A DNA stretch of 63,682 nucleotides from Hymenobacter psychrotolerans DSM 18569 (GCF_900142395.1 NZ_FRAS01000025.1:1-63682), one strand, 5' to 3'. Counted from the first letter of the stretch, positions 17,501 through 26,030 are shown. Notes: generated by a model from the sequence alone, not told the origin. Numbers and translations are program-made.

Positions 17501-20500
17501 TGAGATGAATCCGCCTCTGCCGGAAGTGGAAAGACAGCGGCTAGAGGCACTAGACCCTGCACTGTATGATAAAATTGACCTTTGGCTAAGCGATGCCGGA
17601 TACTCTGGTACCGGCCCGGAGCGCGTAAAGCGGGCAGAGGAGGCAAAAACAAATTTGGCTAGTATCAGGCGTGCCATTATTTCGGTGCGTGACCTAACCG
17701 ATGACTTGAACTCAGGTAAGGGTGAGCTAGTGCGTCGTTTCTTGAAGCTCGGTATCAATCCAGGTGGTAATGCACGGCAGATGCAAGAAATGCCGATTGG
17801 GGAAGGTAAAGGGCCATGGTATGATGGCGTGGAGTTTGATGGGCCGTCGGCTCCTAAGTGGCATGGCGATGCACCCATTTTGCAAACACGCATTCGGCAA
17901 GAGTTGGCCGGTAATCTAGGCGACCTGCTGTTCCGACGGCTGTTTTACTCGCTGGAGGCTTCAGGCCTGGGCATCGTCCGGGTGCTGGCTGGCGGCGACG
18001 CTGCTACTCGGCAGCTTGAACGCCTGCGCGGGCAACTACCGGCGGCCTTGCGCGAACATACTAGCGATATTTTGAGCAGCGTCATCCGCATCTTGGGAGA
18101 TAAATACCGCTATGAGCCGGGCGGTTTCCCAAGAGAAAAGGCATTTGGGAGCGGCACCGATTTTGCCCGTCCTGTGCGTGATTACATAGAAGCGGTACTC
18201 AACCTTCACGCGCCCGGTTCCAGCCGCGACCAAGTGCTGGAAGACATAAGGGAATGCCTGCTGGGTACAGCTAGTCCAGTGCTGGACGACGCGGGTAACG
18301 CACAGGTAGGAGAGTTGTGGCTGGAAGCCGTAACAGAACATAGCCCTGCCTGGATATGCTCCAATTGTAAGCGTCCACATTTGCATCCAGCAGCCGGGGT
18401 TTGCACTGCCTGCCGTACACACTTAAGCCCTGCTACCCGTCCGGATACAACCTGCCGCTCCTTGTGGAGCCGTAATTACTTGGCCTATCACGCCGCGCTT
18501 CAGCCCCGTGAAGCCATACGTTTACACTGTGAGGAACTGACCGGTCAGACCGATGACCAGTTTGAACGTCAGCGCCACTTTCGCGATGTGGTTTTGCAAG
18601 ACGAGGGTCCGGCTAACGTCCGTACCATCGACCTATTGAGCGTAACGACTACTTTAGAAGTCGGGGTAGATATCGGGGCGCTACAAGCAGTAATGCTGGC
18701 CAATATGCCGCCCCAGCGCTTCAATTATCAGCAGCGAGTGGGGCGGGCGGGTCGCCGGGGACAAGCTTACTCAGTAGCCTTCACATTTTGCCGGGGCCGT
18801 AGCCACGATGAGTTCTATTTTGCAAACCCTCACAAAATAACCGGCGATGATGCACCGGTGCCTTTCTTAGCTACTGACCAGCCTAGAATACTGCGGCGGG
18901 TGTTGGCCAAAGCCGTGCTACGCGATGTATTCCAGGCAGCCGATGTGGTCGGAGGTGGTATCCACGGCGAGTTTGGCAGCTTTATCGATTGGACAGCGCG
19001 GGCGGCCGAATTAAAAGTGCGGCTGGCAAACAGCCAGGCACGAATAGAGCACCTACTTGATTTGTTCATGCCTAACCCGGATGCTGACCTGCGCGCCAGT
19101 CTGTTGACATGGGCGCTGAGCCAAGGTATGGACGGGCTGTTGCAACAGGCGCAAGCAGTGTTGGCCAACAGGTCGCTACCTGGTGATACACCATCAGAAA
19201 AATTGGCCCAGGGCGGTATTTTACCTATGTTCGGGATGCCCACTACCGTGCGCGACCTGCTGCTAGGCTTCCGCAAAACAGGTCGCGACAAGTGGCTGCC
19301 CACTAAGATTGACCGAGCGCTGGATTTAGCTATCTATGAGTTTGCGCCGGGTGCTCAGAAAATGAAAGACAAAGTAGTACACCAGGCTATCGGCTTTACA
19401 TCGGAAGTAAGGGAGCATGTGGAAGACGGCTGGCGTACTATGACAAATAAGACCGGCCAGGACGTGAGCGCATTCACCACCCGCAAGTGGATGTTGCAAT
19501 GCCCAGAATGCTTTTTTTGCAAAACGTATGAACTGGACGAGAAGCCCGATGCAGTGTGTCCGGTCGAAACGTGCGGCTTTGACCTTACCCCAGCAGACCT
19601 AGAAAACGGACCTTTTTACGTTTTTCAGATAGCTTCACCACGGGCGTTCCGCACAGCATACACGGGAGGGCGCGACGAGCGAGAAATGAGCGACTCGCTG
19701 GGGCAACGCCCACCTCTGGTGGCTGAGCAAGATTCCAAGCAGGTCACGAAGCCACGTAATAATGCCCTGTTCTGTCTAGCAGATGCTGACACGGCTTGGC
19801 GACTCAACAAAGGTCCACGCGAGGCATTGTTTCGCGGGCGATCATACGCCAATGGCTCTAATACTTGGGAACGACCTCGAAAGCACACGTTCCGGTTCAA
19901 AGAGCAATGGCTCATGAATCCGACCAGCGTGTGGAACTCTCCCCCGACCGAGGAATACGCGCTATACTACGGTGCTCCTGGCCCAGAGGAAATGCTAGCA
20001 CTAGCTGCTAATAAGAAAACTGAAATCCTACGAATACAGCCTCGCCAAGTTCCGCAGGCACTCAATCTTGCCCTCGACCATCGGGTCAGGGGCCGGCAGG
20101 CACACGGTCTGAAAGCTGCCTATTACTCAGCTGCATTTCTGCTCCAGCGAGCGATGGCTGACCGGCTAGACGTAGAGCCGGCAGAGATAGAAATCGCTGG
20201 CATCACGCAAATACAGTTGACCGATAAAGAAAGTATCCGCTATGCCGGGCAAATTGTGCTGTGCGACGCCCTGCCCAACGGCTCGGGCTTTGTGCGGCAA
20301 ATGCACGAGCAGTTGAGCTTAGGTGAAGAACAGCACAGCCTATTAGATGAGGTGCTTACACCAACCGAAGTAGGTAGCTACCTGGGCAAAATTCAAGAAG
20401 TAAAACATATCAAAGGGGATGCAGACGGTGTAAACGAGGGTTGTGGTAGTGCCTGCTATGATTGTCTAAAAGGCTATAGAAACATGAACTACCATGCGCT

Positions 20501-20933
20501 GCTAGACTGGCGGCTAGCGCTAGCGCTGCTGCGGATTATGAACAAAGAGGGTTATCAGGCAGGGGCAGACGGCGATTTTAGCCAACTCGAACTGAATGAT
20601 TGGTCTGCGTACGCATGGGACTGGTTAGAGACATTTAATAACAGCCTCGGAGCTGATGGGCAGCCGTTGGGCAACGTCCAGTTCGTAGGCGAAGGTGAGC
20701 AACTACCTGTGCTGGTGTGGGGGCCGGACACCGACCACCGGGTGGCTGTAGTCGTGCATCCGTTCTGGGACTTGCAGCGGCAGCCAGCCGGTAACTGGCT
20801 GAGCGAGGCACTAGGGGAGGTTTATGGGTTGGCCGGGCCAAGTGGACAGGTTCAATTTCTCGACAGCTTCAATTTGTCACGGCGTCCTGGTAAATGCTAC
20901 GAGTGGCTAATAAACGGTGAAAACCTTATCTAA
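14580..20933 (+). CDS. druE: Giant DEAD/DEAH helicase with DUF1998 (DruE-like)
   Basis: A 2117-residue superfamily 2 helicase. Walker A is SGTGSGKT at 125-132 after a Q-motif-like HQ at about 107-108, the DEAH-box equivalent is DELH at 407-410, and the arginine-finger motif VI is VGRAGRRG near 1387-1394. Several zinc-ribbon-like Cys pairs (CDNCGS, CPACG, CSNCKRP with CTACRTH, CPECFFC) are spread through it. A DUF1998-type Cys cluster (C1955, C1959, C1962) sits near the C-terminus. Helicases of this size and layout are the hallmark DruE of Druantia anti-phage systems; DISARM DrmA/DrmB split similar parts over two genes. It abuts the nuclease gene with no gap (TAA then ATG). Confidence 0.87.
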   Translation: MQDPIGAFDTIRDNFIRYVETAFRTKFDDIENRRHKLLHQDRVLYRQPWAEPLPEYQGSGSQIKREADNELPEVELADVLTDHEQELFRGLVKAGLLDASNRELYEHQVSMLRTALQGKHCVITSGTGSGKTESFLLPLFAQLVKEAASWPEPGLVPPSAQAWWQKGAVGRLTDANVVDKNTPRGHGTGLRRPAQQRGHEYVTREGKERQTRPAAVRALILYPMNALVEDQMTRLRRALDSDEARTWFDQNVLRNRIYFGRYTGASPVSGELLCEDLETGQPAINKWKLDELRKELRAISGNASRIQQYIQEQGLDVAGDAKKRARAKELTAYFPRADEAEMRSRFDMQESPPDILITNYSMLSIMLMRELDAPIFTKTRDWLAGLDLPLNERAAAKKIRVFHLIVDELHLYRGTSGTEVSYLLRMVLDRLGLDPHHQQLRILASSASLETGGEKELESRRFLHDFFGFPADDEDKETFTIIEGQQVKVDSVDGNAVLPVSAFVGLAAAFEQDKGIPDAALVAAAQALNAYSGNPPAGGSGLHQFGHALLGEKLQMRRRLYAACTVLESTAQGKGKPKEKVRAVPVIPAIPIGDVLPEGFQHLAISLFGSGHDPVMLRQAVRGLFIGRGLLDQAECELLEREARNAGRALPRFRFHFFFRNIEGLWAALPAASELENDLDRPRAVWRKAFGKLYPQPDLRAKSGQHIVESLYCDNCGSVFYGGSRLSLREATDGQFDFQMLTVSPEIEGIPEKTAEVLVERRSYRDYAVFWPEAGQQYTRHERASGVAWGGGRTEFPWKQPGIGEQRPENEALWVEATIDSRSGNVRLGRVEESIGDDGPDWIAGRIFSVTPTGGDEILNTVQAMPAVCPACGISHEVTGPPDRPVGRRKTSSVRGFRTGFAQTSQTFAKELMMQLPRDVEGARKLVLFSDSREDAAQAANNIERTHYKFLLRELVADYLLHQVATGKRLIAAFEMNPPLPEVERQRLEALDPALYDKIDLWLSDAGYSGTGPERVKRAEEAKTNLASIRRAIISVRDLTDDLNSGKGELVRRFLKLGINPGGNARQMQEMPIGEGKGPWYDGVEFDGPSAPKWHGDAPILQTRIRQELAGNLGDLLFRRLFYSLEASGLGIVRVLAGGDAATRQLERLRGQLPAALREHTSDILSSVIRILGDKYRYEPGGFPREKAFGSGTDFARPVRDYIEAVLNLHAPGSSRDQVLEDIRECLLGTASPVLDDAGNAQVGELWLEAVTEHSPAWICSNCKRPHLHPAAGVCTACRTHLSPATRPDTTCRSLWSRNYLAYHAALQPREAIRLHCEELTGQTDDQFERQRHFRDVVLQDEGPANVRTIDLLSVTTTLEVGVDIGALQAVMLANMPPQRFNYQQRVGRAGRRGQAYSVAFTFCRGRSHDEFYFANPHKITGDDAPVPFLATDQPRILRRVLAKAVLRDVFQAADVVGGGIHGEFGSFIDWTARAAELKVRLANSQARIEHLLDLFMPNPDADLRASLLTWALSQGMDGLLQQAQAVLANRSLPGDTPSEKLAQGGILPMFGMPTTVRDLLLGFRKTGRDKWLPTKIDRALDLAIYEFAPGAQKMKDKVVHQAIGFTSEVREHVEDGWRTMTNKTGQDVSAFTTRKWMLQCPECFFCKTYELDEKPDAVCPVETCGFDLTPADLENGPFYVFQIASPRAFRTAYTGGRDEREMSDSLGQRPPLVAEQDSKQVTKPRNNALFCLADADTAWRLNKGPREALFRGRSYANGSNTWERPRKHTFRFKEQWLMNPTSVWNSPPTEEYALYYGAPGPEEMLALAANKKTEILRIQPRQVPQALNLALDHRVRGRQAHGLKAAYYSAAFLLQRAMADRLDVEPAEIEIAGITQIQLTDKESIRYAGQIVLCDALPNGSGFVRQMHEQLSLGEEQHSLLDEVLTPTEVGSYLGKIQEVKHIKGDADGVNEGCGSACYDCLKGYRNMNYHALLDWRLALALLRIMNKEGYQAGADGDFSQLELNDWSAYAWDWLETFNNSLGADGQPLGNVQFVGEGEQLPVLVWGPDTDHRVAVVVHPFWDLQRQPAGNWLSEALGEVYGLAGPSGQVQFLDSFNLSRRPGKCYEWLINGENLI

Positions 20934-22061
20934 ATGGCAATTGTAGAAAAACAATGGCGACTATCGCCCAGCCAATTTGGGCAGGTGCAGCAATGTGGCT
21001 ACCGACATTTGTTGAAGCTAGCTGATGCACTACCACTGCCTACCAGCGGGGCAGCCGTCCTAGGTGTAGTCATGCACGGAATGTTGGGAACTCACGCCAG
21101 CCACCCCTTTAGCAGCACTGCCGGATTTGATGCGGAATGGCAGCGTCAAGTTGACCAACAGGAAACCCAACTGCTGGCTGACCCGGTAACTGCTGGGTTG
21201 GTGCCATTAGCGCAAACAGTCCGTAAGTATGCCATAAAAAAAGCTACGCTTCGTCGCTCCCTAGTTGGTACTATGTCGCTTTCAACTCCTTCCCGTATAG
21301 CTAGTAGTGTGGGCGCGGCCAGCTCATCCGGCGCAAAGCTAGGAGCAGAAGTATGGCTAGCTGCCGGCCGTATAGCCGGCCGGGCCGACCTTATCCGGCA
21401 GGGTGTCAGCGGAGTAGAAATAGTGGATTACAAAACCGGCTACTATGCGGCAACTGAGTCCTCTGGTCTTCCTATTGCCAAGCCTGAGTATGCTCAGCAA
21501 CTTCAGCTTTATGCGGCGCTATATCATGCCGAAACAACAATATGGCCAACTCGTGGCTTGTTGATAGGGTTGGCGGGGGGCGAAGTGGCTGTGCCTTTCA
21601 CACCTGCCGATTGCCTTAGCGTGTTGGCTGGAGCCAACCAAATGCTTGATAGTCTAGAACAAGCGGCCCGGCTAGGTACTGGCTTGGAGTTGGCCCGGCC
21701 TGCTCCTGAAACGTGCCGATTCTGCTCATATCGACTTAACTGTCATCCCTACTTGTTGTTGCTCCATGCCGCCGGAGGAGCCATTGGTGCTGATGTGCTA
21801 GGTGCATTGGGCAGGACTACCGCCACAGAAAACAGGTTGAACCTGACAATAGTTACATCCACTGGGCCAATAGTCATTCAGGCGGCAGGTAGGGTGGCAA
21901 ATCGACTTAATGGGGAGGCTATTGCTGGTAGCGGACAGTGGGCGGTAGTATCTGGGGTTAGGCAGACACCGGGTAGTCGTACCTTTACCGCAGAACCAAC
22001 AGCAGTAATTCGCATAGTTGAAGAATTTGATAACACATCAAGTACAAGCTGTTTTGCCTGA
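20934..22061 (+). CDS. RecB/AddB-type PD-(D/E)XK nuclease with Fe-S cluster
   Basis: Predicted nuclease of 375 residues beginning right at the stop of the helicase gene. The core motif runs GRIAGRADLI, then VEIVDYKTG with the Asp and Lys of the active site, then a Gln-Leu-Tyr helix (AQQLQLYAALY). An early Cys (C21 in QQCGYRH) and a late CRFCSYRLNC cluster match the four-cysteine iron-sulphur arrangement that staples AddB- and Cas4-type nuclease domains. It probably degrades or processes DNA unwound by the giant helicase. In Druantia type II naming it would be one of the accessory genes, possibly DruG, though I cannot confirm the correspondence. Confidence 0.8.
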   Translation: MAIVEKQWRLSPSQFGQVQQCGYRHLLKLADALPLPTSGAAVLGVVMHGMLGTHASHPFSSTAGFDAEWQRQVDQQETQLLADPVTAGLVPLAQTVRKYAIKKATLRRSLVGTMSLSTPSRIASSVGAASSSGAKLGAEVWLAAGRIAGRADLIRQGVSGVEIVDYKTGYYAATESSGLPIAKPEYAQQLQLYAALYHAETTIWPTRGLLIGLAGGEVAVPFTPADCLSVLAGANQMLDSLEQAARLGTGLELARPAPETCRFCSYRLNCHPYLLLLHAAGGAIGADVLGALGRTTATENRLNLTIVTSTGPIVIQAAGRVANRLNGEAIAGSGQWAVVSGVRQTPGSRTFTAEPTAVIRIVEEFDNTSSTSCFA

Positions 22062-22101
22062 ATTTAAAGCTGCCGACCTAGCGGAACATTCCGTTATAGT
22101 T

Positions 22102-23256
22102 ATGCCTATACTGTCTTTCTTTACAGGTGGTGGGCTGATGGATATGGGGTTCGAAAATGCAGGTTTTCCTGCTGTCTGGACCAACGAAATGGACCCGATT
22201 TTTGCTCAGCTCTACGCAGCTGGCATGACTTCGTGGCGTAAGAAAAAAAAAGGAATTGATAAGCCCGCTCAAATATCAGCCGTTGGAAAACTATTGGATT
22301 TGGGTGGAGAGGAGGTCATATTACATAAGGCCTTTCCGAAGGGCCGACCTGCATTGTTTGGTTTGATAGGCGGGCCGCCATGCCAGGATTTTAGCAGTGC
22401 CGGCTTACGGGCCGGATTTGATGGCTGGCGGGGTGATGTTACGCATCAATACTGTTTGCATATCAGCTACATGCAGCCAGCCTTTTTCATAATGGAGAAC
22501 GTGACTGGTCTACTTGAAAAAAAGCATCGAACGGAGTTTACAGAACTGTGCCGATTCTTGAGCAAAGACTATTTAGTGGATTATGCAAAATTAAATGCAT
22601 TAGACTATGGCGTTCCGCAGAGTAGGGAGCGACTCTTTATAATTGGCCTGCGCCGTAACCTATTAATTCCGGCAAGGGCCGCTGAAGCTGCCCAATACCT
22701 GCCTGGTAGTGGCTGGGTAGATTGGAATCAAGAAAAAGCGTGCATCAAGGCCCAGCGAAAATATAAGTGGCCTAAAACGGAAAAGCTAGGAGCAAAGCCT
22801 AAGCAACCAACTGATAAAAGTCAGTACGCGCTGTGCCTAGACAAATGCTTGGTTTCTGCTGCTGAGGAAAAGACGCTGGCTAATGCTTCTGAGCGATTTA
22901 ACCTACTTTCAGAAAAGCATCTTACGATAGCTGAAGGCGATGTCTCGCGCCGCTCGTTTAAGAAGCTGCACCGTTATCGCTTCAGCCCGACCGCTTGTTA
23001 TGGCAATAATGAAGTCCATCTGCATCCATATAACGGTAAGCGATTGTCAGTCAGAGAAGTACTTCGAATACAGGGGGTGGATGATGAATATGAATTGCCG
23101 GCGACGAATGGGTTTCTAACCAAGAAATTTAAAATGATTGGTAATGGCGTGCCAGTACCACTAGCGGAAGGAGTAGCCCGCACGGTAGCTCGTCTGTTGG
23201 AAACCTATTGTGGCATCAAGACTTCTAAAATGTGTTATGATCACTCCAGCGAATAG
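22102..23256 (+). CDS. druM: DNA (cytosine-5) methyltransferase (DruM-like)
   Basis: A second, unrelated C5 methylase of 384 residues. Motif I is LSFFTGGGLMDMGFENAG, motif IV is GGPPCQDFS with catalytic Cys94, motif VI is MENV, motif VIII is QSRERLFIIG and motif X is MIGNGVPVPLAEGVA. The frame is open back to a TTG at 22018 inside the nuclease gene, but the ATG at 22102 places motif I at the usual N-terminal position. It is downstream of the helicase and nuclease on the same strand, with a 40-base gap. A C5 methylase is the fourth component expected of Druantia type II. It is distinct from the methylase at 3262 in sequence and motif spacing. Confidence 0.9.
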   Translation: MPILSFFTGGGLMDMGFENAGFPAVWTNEMDPIFAQLYAAGMTSWRKKKKGIDKPAQISAVGKLLDLGGEEVILHKAFPKGRPALFGLIGGPPCQDFSSAGLRAGFDGWRGDVTHQYCLHISYMQPAFFIMENVTGLLEKKHRTEFTELCRFLSKDYLVDYAKLNALDYGVPQSRERLFIIGLRRNLLIPARAAEAAQYLPGSGWVDWNQEKACIKAQRKYKWPKTEKLGAKPKQPTDKSQYALCLDKCLVSAAEEKTLANASERFNLLSEKHLTIAEGDVSRRSFKKLHRYRFSPTACYGNNEVHLHPYNGKRLSVREVLRIQGVDDEYELPATNGFLTKKFKMIGNGVPVPLAEGVARTVARLLETYCGIKTSKMCYDHSSE

Positions 23257-23459
23257 AGATGATTTTGCTATTCAATGCGCGGATTTTACAATGGGTCAAA
23301 GGTTGAGTGGTGTTAGGCAAATAGTGCAAAACCTTCTATTCGGGTACATAGTGTATTGATTTAAGGTTGTAAAATGTTGACAGACAGGTATTTGTTTGCT
23401 TGCTTAGAGGGCCTGCTGACGGTGCAGTAAGCACCAGTTTACTGCTAACTGAGGTTCCT

Positions 23460-23669
23460 GTTGCAACGGGGCGGATTTACACGATAAGCCCGATTATTGA
23501 AAAGGGTAGTACAAGAACAGGCCAGAAATGCCCAATTCCAAGGCGTGCAGTGGGGGTGAGTAACCTATCGGAAAGGGACTATTACCTGATAGCTGCTTTG
23601 TATAATCCCCGCTGATACAGTAGGAATGAGGATTTCGAGCCTTAGCGTGTAAATCCGCCCCGTCGCAAC
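23460..23669. repeat. MITE-like element with 30-bp inverted ends
   Basis: This lies in the 490-base gene-free stretch between the methyltransferase and the small gene ahead of the integrase. Its left end (23460-23489) and right end (23639-23669) are inverted repeats of about 30 bp with a few mismatches, both built around the core ggggcggatttacacg. The 150-base interior has no credible gene. A third partial copy of the end is at 1372-1392. A non-autonomous mobile element or the remains of an insertion sequence are equally possible. No clear target duplication was seen. Confidence 0.6.
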
Positions 23670-23742
23670 ATGAACCCCCATGGTGCAGGTCGGCTTGACC
23701 GAATATTTAGTTGAAATCTAGATAGGCATCCAAATTTTCTAA

Positions 23743-23966
23743 TTACATAGTGATGTCAGAGTTATTTGGATAATAGAACTTCTCCTCCTCAAGAATGCTT
23801 CCGTTCTCGCAGATAGTGAGAAGTAAGAATGGTCCTTCTCCCATGCCCGTGTCACGTACTTCCTCTTTGTAAAACTCTGCATTAGGATAGAGTGCAGCTA
23901 TTTTTTTGCGTATTCTGCCAAGCTAGAGTTGACCAAGGGAGGGAGTAGGGGACTATTCTGCTGCAT
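23743..23966 (-). pseudogene. Small gene frameshifted at an A7 run
   Basis: An ATG at 23966, 11 bases after the integrase stop, opens MQQNSPLLPPLVNSSLAEYA and meets a stop right after a run of seven A residues (T7 at 23901-23907 on the + strand). A one-base shift in that run continues smoothly as IAALYPNAEFYKEEVRDTG and on to a stop at 23743, with protein-like composition throughout. A joined product would be about 74 residues. Either the gene is broken by an indel in the homopolymer, or -1 slippage on A7 is used to make the full product, or the base count is a sequencing error. The function is not recognised. Confidence 0.5.
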
Positions 23967-23976
23967 GATTTCTGGA

Positions 23977-25050
23977 TTATAGTCCCAAGGCCTGGGCTGC
24001 ATTGTAAGATACCACGTTGTTTAGCTGGGTGTAGCGCTCAATCATGGCGTCCGTTTTCTGCTTAGTCTGGTTCTTAATTGCCTTATGGGACTGCCCATTA
24101 AGCACGGCCACCGTTACAAAAGACACGCGCAACGAGTGCGCTGAGTAATCGGGGCCGAGGCGCTTTTGCACCAGCTTGTTGATGGAGATGTCCGAAAGCC
24201 GCTTGTCCGAGGGAGCGGCCATTTGTCCAGGAGACGCCCGGGGAATCTTTACAAACAGCGGCCCCGTAGTGCGGCCCAGCAGACCGAGCCAGGCGCGCAG
24301 GCAGCGCACGGGACAGTAATCCGCGTTGGGGGCGTAGAAAATGGCTTTATCCTCGACCGCCCTGTACTGATTGGTCTTGCTTTTGGCCAGGTGCACCAGC
24401 AGGGCCCGCTCCGTAAACTCCAGCTGCTCGATGTTCAGGTCCACCAGCTCCGAGCGGCGGAAGGCCCCGGCGAAGCCCAGCAGCAGAAGGGCCCGGTCAC
24501 GCAAGCCGGCTGACGTTTCTAAGTCGATGCGGCGGATGGCTTGCTTCAGCTCCTCGACGGTGAAGGCCTGCGCCTGCTCCTGACGCTTGCCCAGGGTGCG
24601 GGCAATACCTTCCATCACGATGTTGAGCGCATCCAAGGTGGCCGGCAGCCGATGCCCCGCGAGCTGATGGGCTTTGCGGATGGCGGCCAGGTGGCGCTTG
24701 ATGGTCGCCAGCGCGTGGGGCCCGGTGAGCGGCTGCTGGCCCTTCTTTTTTCCCCGACTGCCCCCAGGTGCTGGTTCGACTTTTTCGGAGGCCAGGTAGG
24801 CGACGTACTCCGTGATGGTTTCCACCTCGGCGGGCACGGCCACGAAGCCGTGCTGCTCGCAGAAGGTCACGTAGCTTTTCAGGTCCGAGGTATAGGCCCG
24901 CTCCGTGTTAGCCGCGCCCTGCAGGCCGGCTTCCAGAAAGCCCGCGACTTTAGCGGAGGCCCGGCCTAAGTGGTGGCTGAGCGAGTGGGAAGCGTCGGAT
25001 GCTGGGAGAAGGGACAGGTCTTCGCTCATGGGATGGTTCGGCGGTGCCAA
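23977..25050 (-). CDS. Tyrosine recombinase / integrase
   Basis: A 357-residue site-specific recombinase. An N-terminal SAM-like core-binding domain (residues about 35-150) precedes the catalytic domain. The catalytic Arg is in FRRSEL (R198), a Lys lies in the beta-hairpin (KSKTNQ), the H-x-x-R box is AHSLR (H305, R308) and the nucleophile is Tyr340 in ERYTQ. The second His/Trp that normally sits about ten residues before the Tyr is not obvious (TKQKTDAMIERY). It is transcribed from a region with a 13-5-13 palindrome. It could integrate or excise the element, resolve dimers or move the defence island. The attachment site cannot be identified from one window. Confidence 0.9.
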   Translation of the reverse strand: MAPPNHPMSEDLSLLPASDASHSLSHHLGRASAKVAGFLEAGLQGAANTERAYTSDLKSYVTFCEQHGFVAVPAEVETITEYVAYLASEKVEPAPGGSRGKKKGQQPLTGPHALATIKRHLAAIRKAHQLAGHRLPATLDALNIVMEGIARTLGKRQEQAQAFTVEELKQAIRRIDLETSAGLRDRALLLLGFAGAFRRSELVDLNIEQLEFTERALLVHLAKSKTNQYRAVEDKAIFYAPNADYCPVRCLRAWLGLLGRTTGPLFVKIPRASPGQMAAPSDKRLSDISINKLVQKRLGPDYSAHSLRVSFVTVAVLNGQSHKAIKNQTKQKTDAMIERYTQLNNVVSYNAAQALGL

Positions 25051-25125
25051 CGCCGGGGCTGTCGCACACCTTATATAATAGGTGTCAGAACGGGCTAGAA
25101 TGCTCCGATTTTTACGGGCAAATAT

Positions 25126-25156
25126 AAGTTATGATAAGTAAAGCTTATCATAACTT
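25126..25156. promoter_or_regulatory. 13-5-13 palindrome upstream of integrase
   Basis: The arms aagttatgataag and cttatcataactt are perfect 13-bp inverted repeats around the spacer taaag. The site sits 76 bases upstream of the integrase start in AT-rich DNA. Arms of this length around a short spacer resemble a tyrosine-recombinase core site, but an autoregulatory operator is equally possible. The spacer is shorter than the 6-8 bp usual for such cores. Confidence 0.6.
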
Positions 25157-25301
25157 AAAATAAAGTCTTTCTTTAGCGTGCTTCGCTCGATACTTTCGGT
25201 GGAGTTTGCCGGATGAACTTGAGTGGTGGGAACGATGTCATCTTTGACACTCCCTCAGCCATCAGCACGCAGCACTTTCCGTTCTCTGAGAAAGGGACCT
25301 T

Positions 25302-25970
25302 TCAGCCACGAGTGTAATCACGGTTGCAGCTCGCCATCATTTCACGAAACTCGTCCTCACTAAACTCTTCGTGGAAGCCATCATCGGTGCCACTCGCCTG
25401 AGCATAATTGCCCATCTTCTGGACCAGCACCATACTGCCGCCTAGTATGCGAACGATGTGCCGGGCTGCATGTGGCAATGGGGCATCATCGTTGTCAAGC
25501 CGGTTATCCCAGATGCTTCGGGAGGCGTATTCGCCGGGGCCTAGCTCGGTAACTTCCTCTTGCATGTTGCCCGGCATCATGTACTCGTTGTGCAGAATCG
25601 CGAGCGGGGCCGTTTGAATGCGGAAATAGCTGAATTGATAGTCGTCAGGATTGTCGAAGCTTTCAAAAGTCAGTTTCGCAACTCGGCAGACGCGGCGTTG
25701 GCTATGATGCGGGTCCGCATTGGTTTCCAACTCAATTTGCCCCGATTCCTTCCCGGGGAAAGCGCCATATATTTCGAGCCAGCCACTATGAGGCAGGAAC
25801 AGTGCGTTAATACTTGGAATGGCGCACATATGATTCAGCACCCGGACAACTTCGGGAATATCAGTCCATTCAGCGTGCGCAGGCACTCCTGCCGGAAAGA
25901 GCTGGTCGATAAGCTGCTTCCAGCTCACAGCACAGTGCTGCTTAAATTCTTCACTGCTGAGGATAGTCAT
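25302..25970 (-). CDS. Hypothetical protein, 222 residues
   Basis: Not recognised. A soluble acidic protein with aromatic-rich strands (WLEIYGAFPGKESGQIELE, DDYQFSYFRIQ) and an acidic C-terminus (FHEEFSEDEFREMMAS). There is no signal peptide, membrane helix, metal cluster or nucleotide-binding loop. It lies on the - strand ahead of a run of four further unknown genes in the same direction, all between the integrase and the sigma-like gene, and is probably transcribed separately because a 60-base gap precedes it. Codon use looks normal for the region. Confidence 0.55.
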   Translation of the reverse strand: MTILSSEEFKQHCAVSWKQLIDQLFPAGVPAHAEWTDIPEVVRVLNHMCAIPSINALFLPHSGWLEIYGAFPGKESGQIELETNADPHHSQRRVCRVAKLTFESFDNPDDYQFSYFRIQTAPLAILHNEYMMPGNMQEEVTELGPGEYASRSIWDNRLDNDDAPLPHAARHIVRILGGSMVLVQKMGNYAQASGTDDGFHEEFSEDEFREMMASCNRDYTRG

Positions 25971-26030
25971 GTCGGAAAAACGGTGTGTGGGTGAGTTGTT
26001 ACTTTTGGCGTAGTGCCGGAGAGTGAAGTT

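Noticed and set aside
22018..22101. TTG start for the second methyltransferase
   Set aside because: It adds 28 residues overlapping the nuclease gene; the ATG at 22102 puts motif I at the expected N-terminal place.
11489..23256. DISARM assignment for the helicase module
   Set aside because: DISARM splits helicase and DUF1998 functions over two genes and carries a PLD nuclease; here one giant protein and a RecB-type nuclease are seen.
23400..23615. A 71-codon + strand frame
   Set aside because: It overlaps one inverted end of the MITE-like element and has no protein-like pattern.
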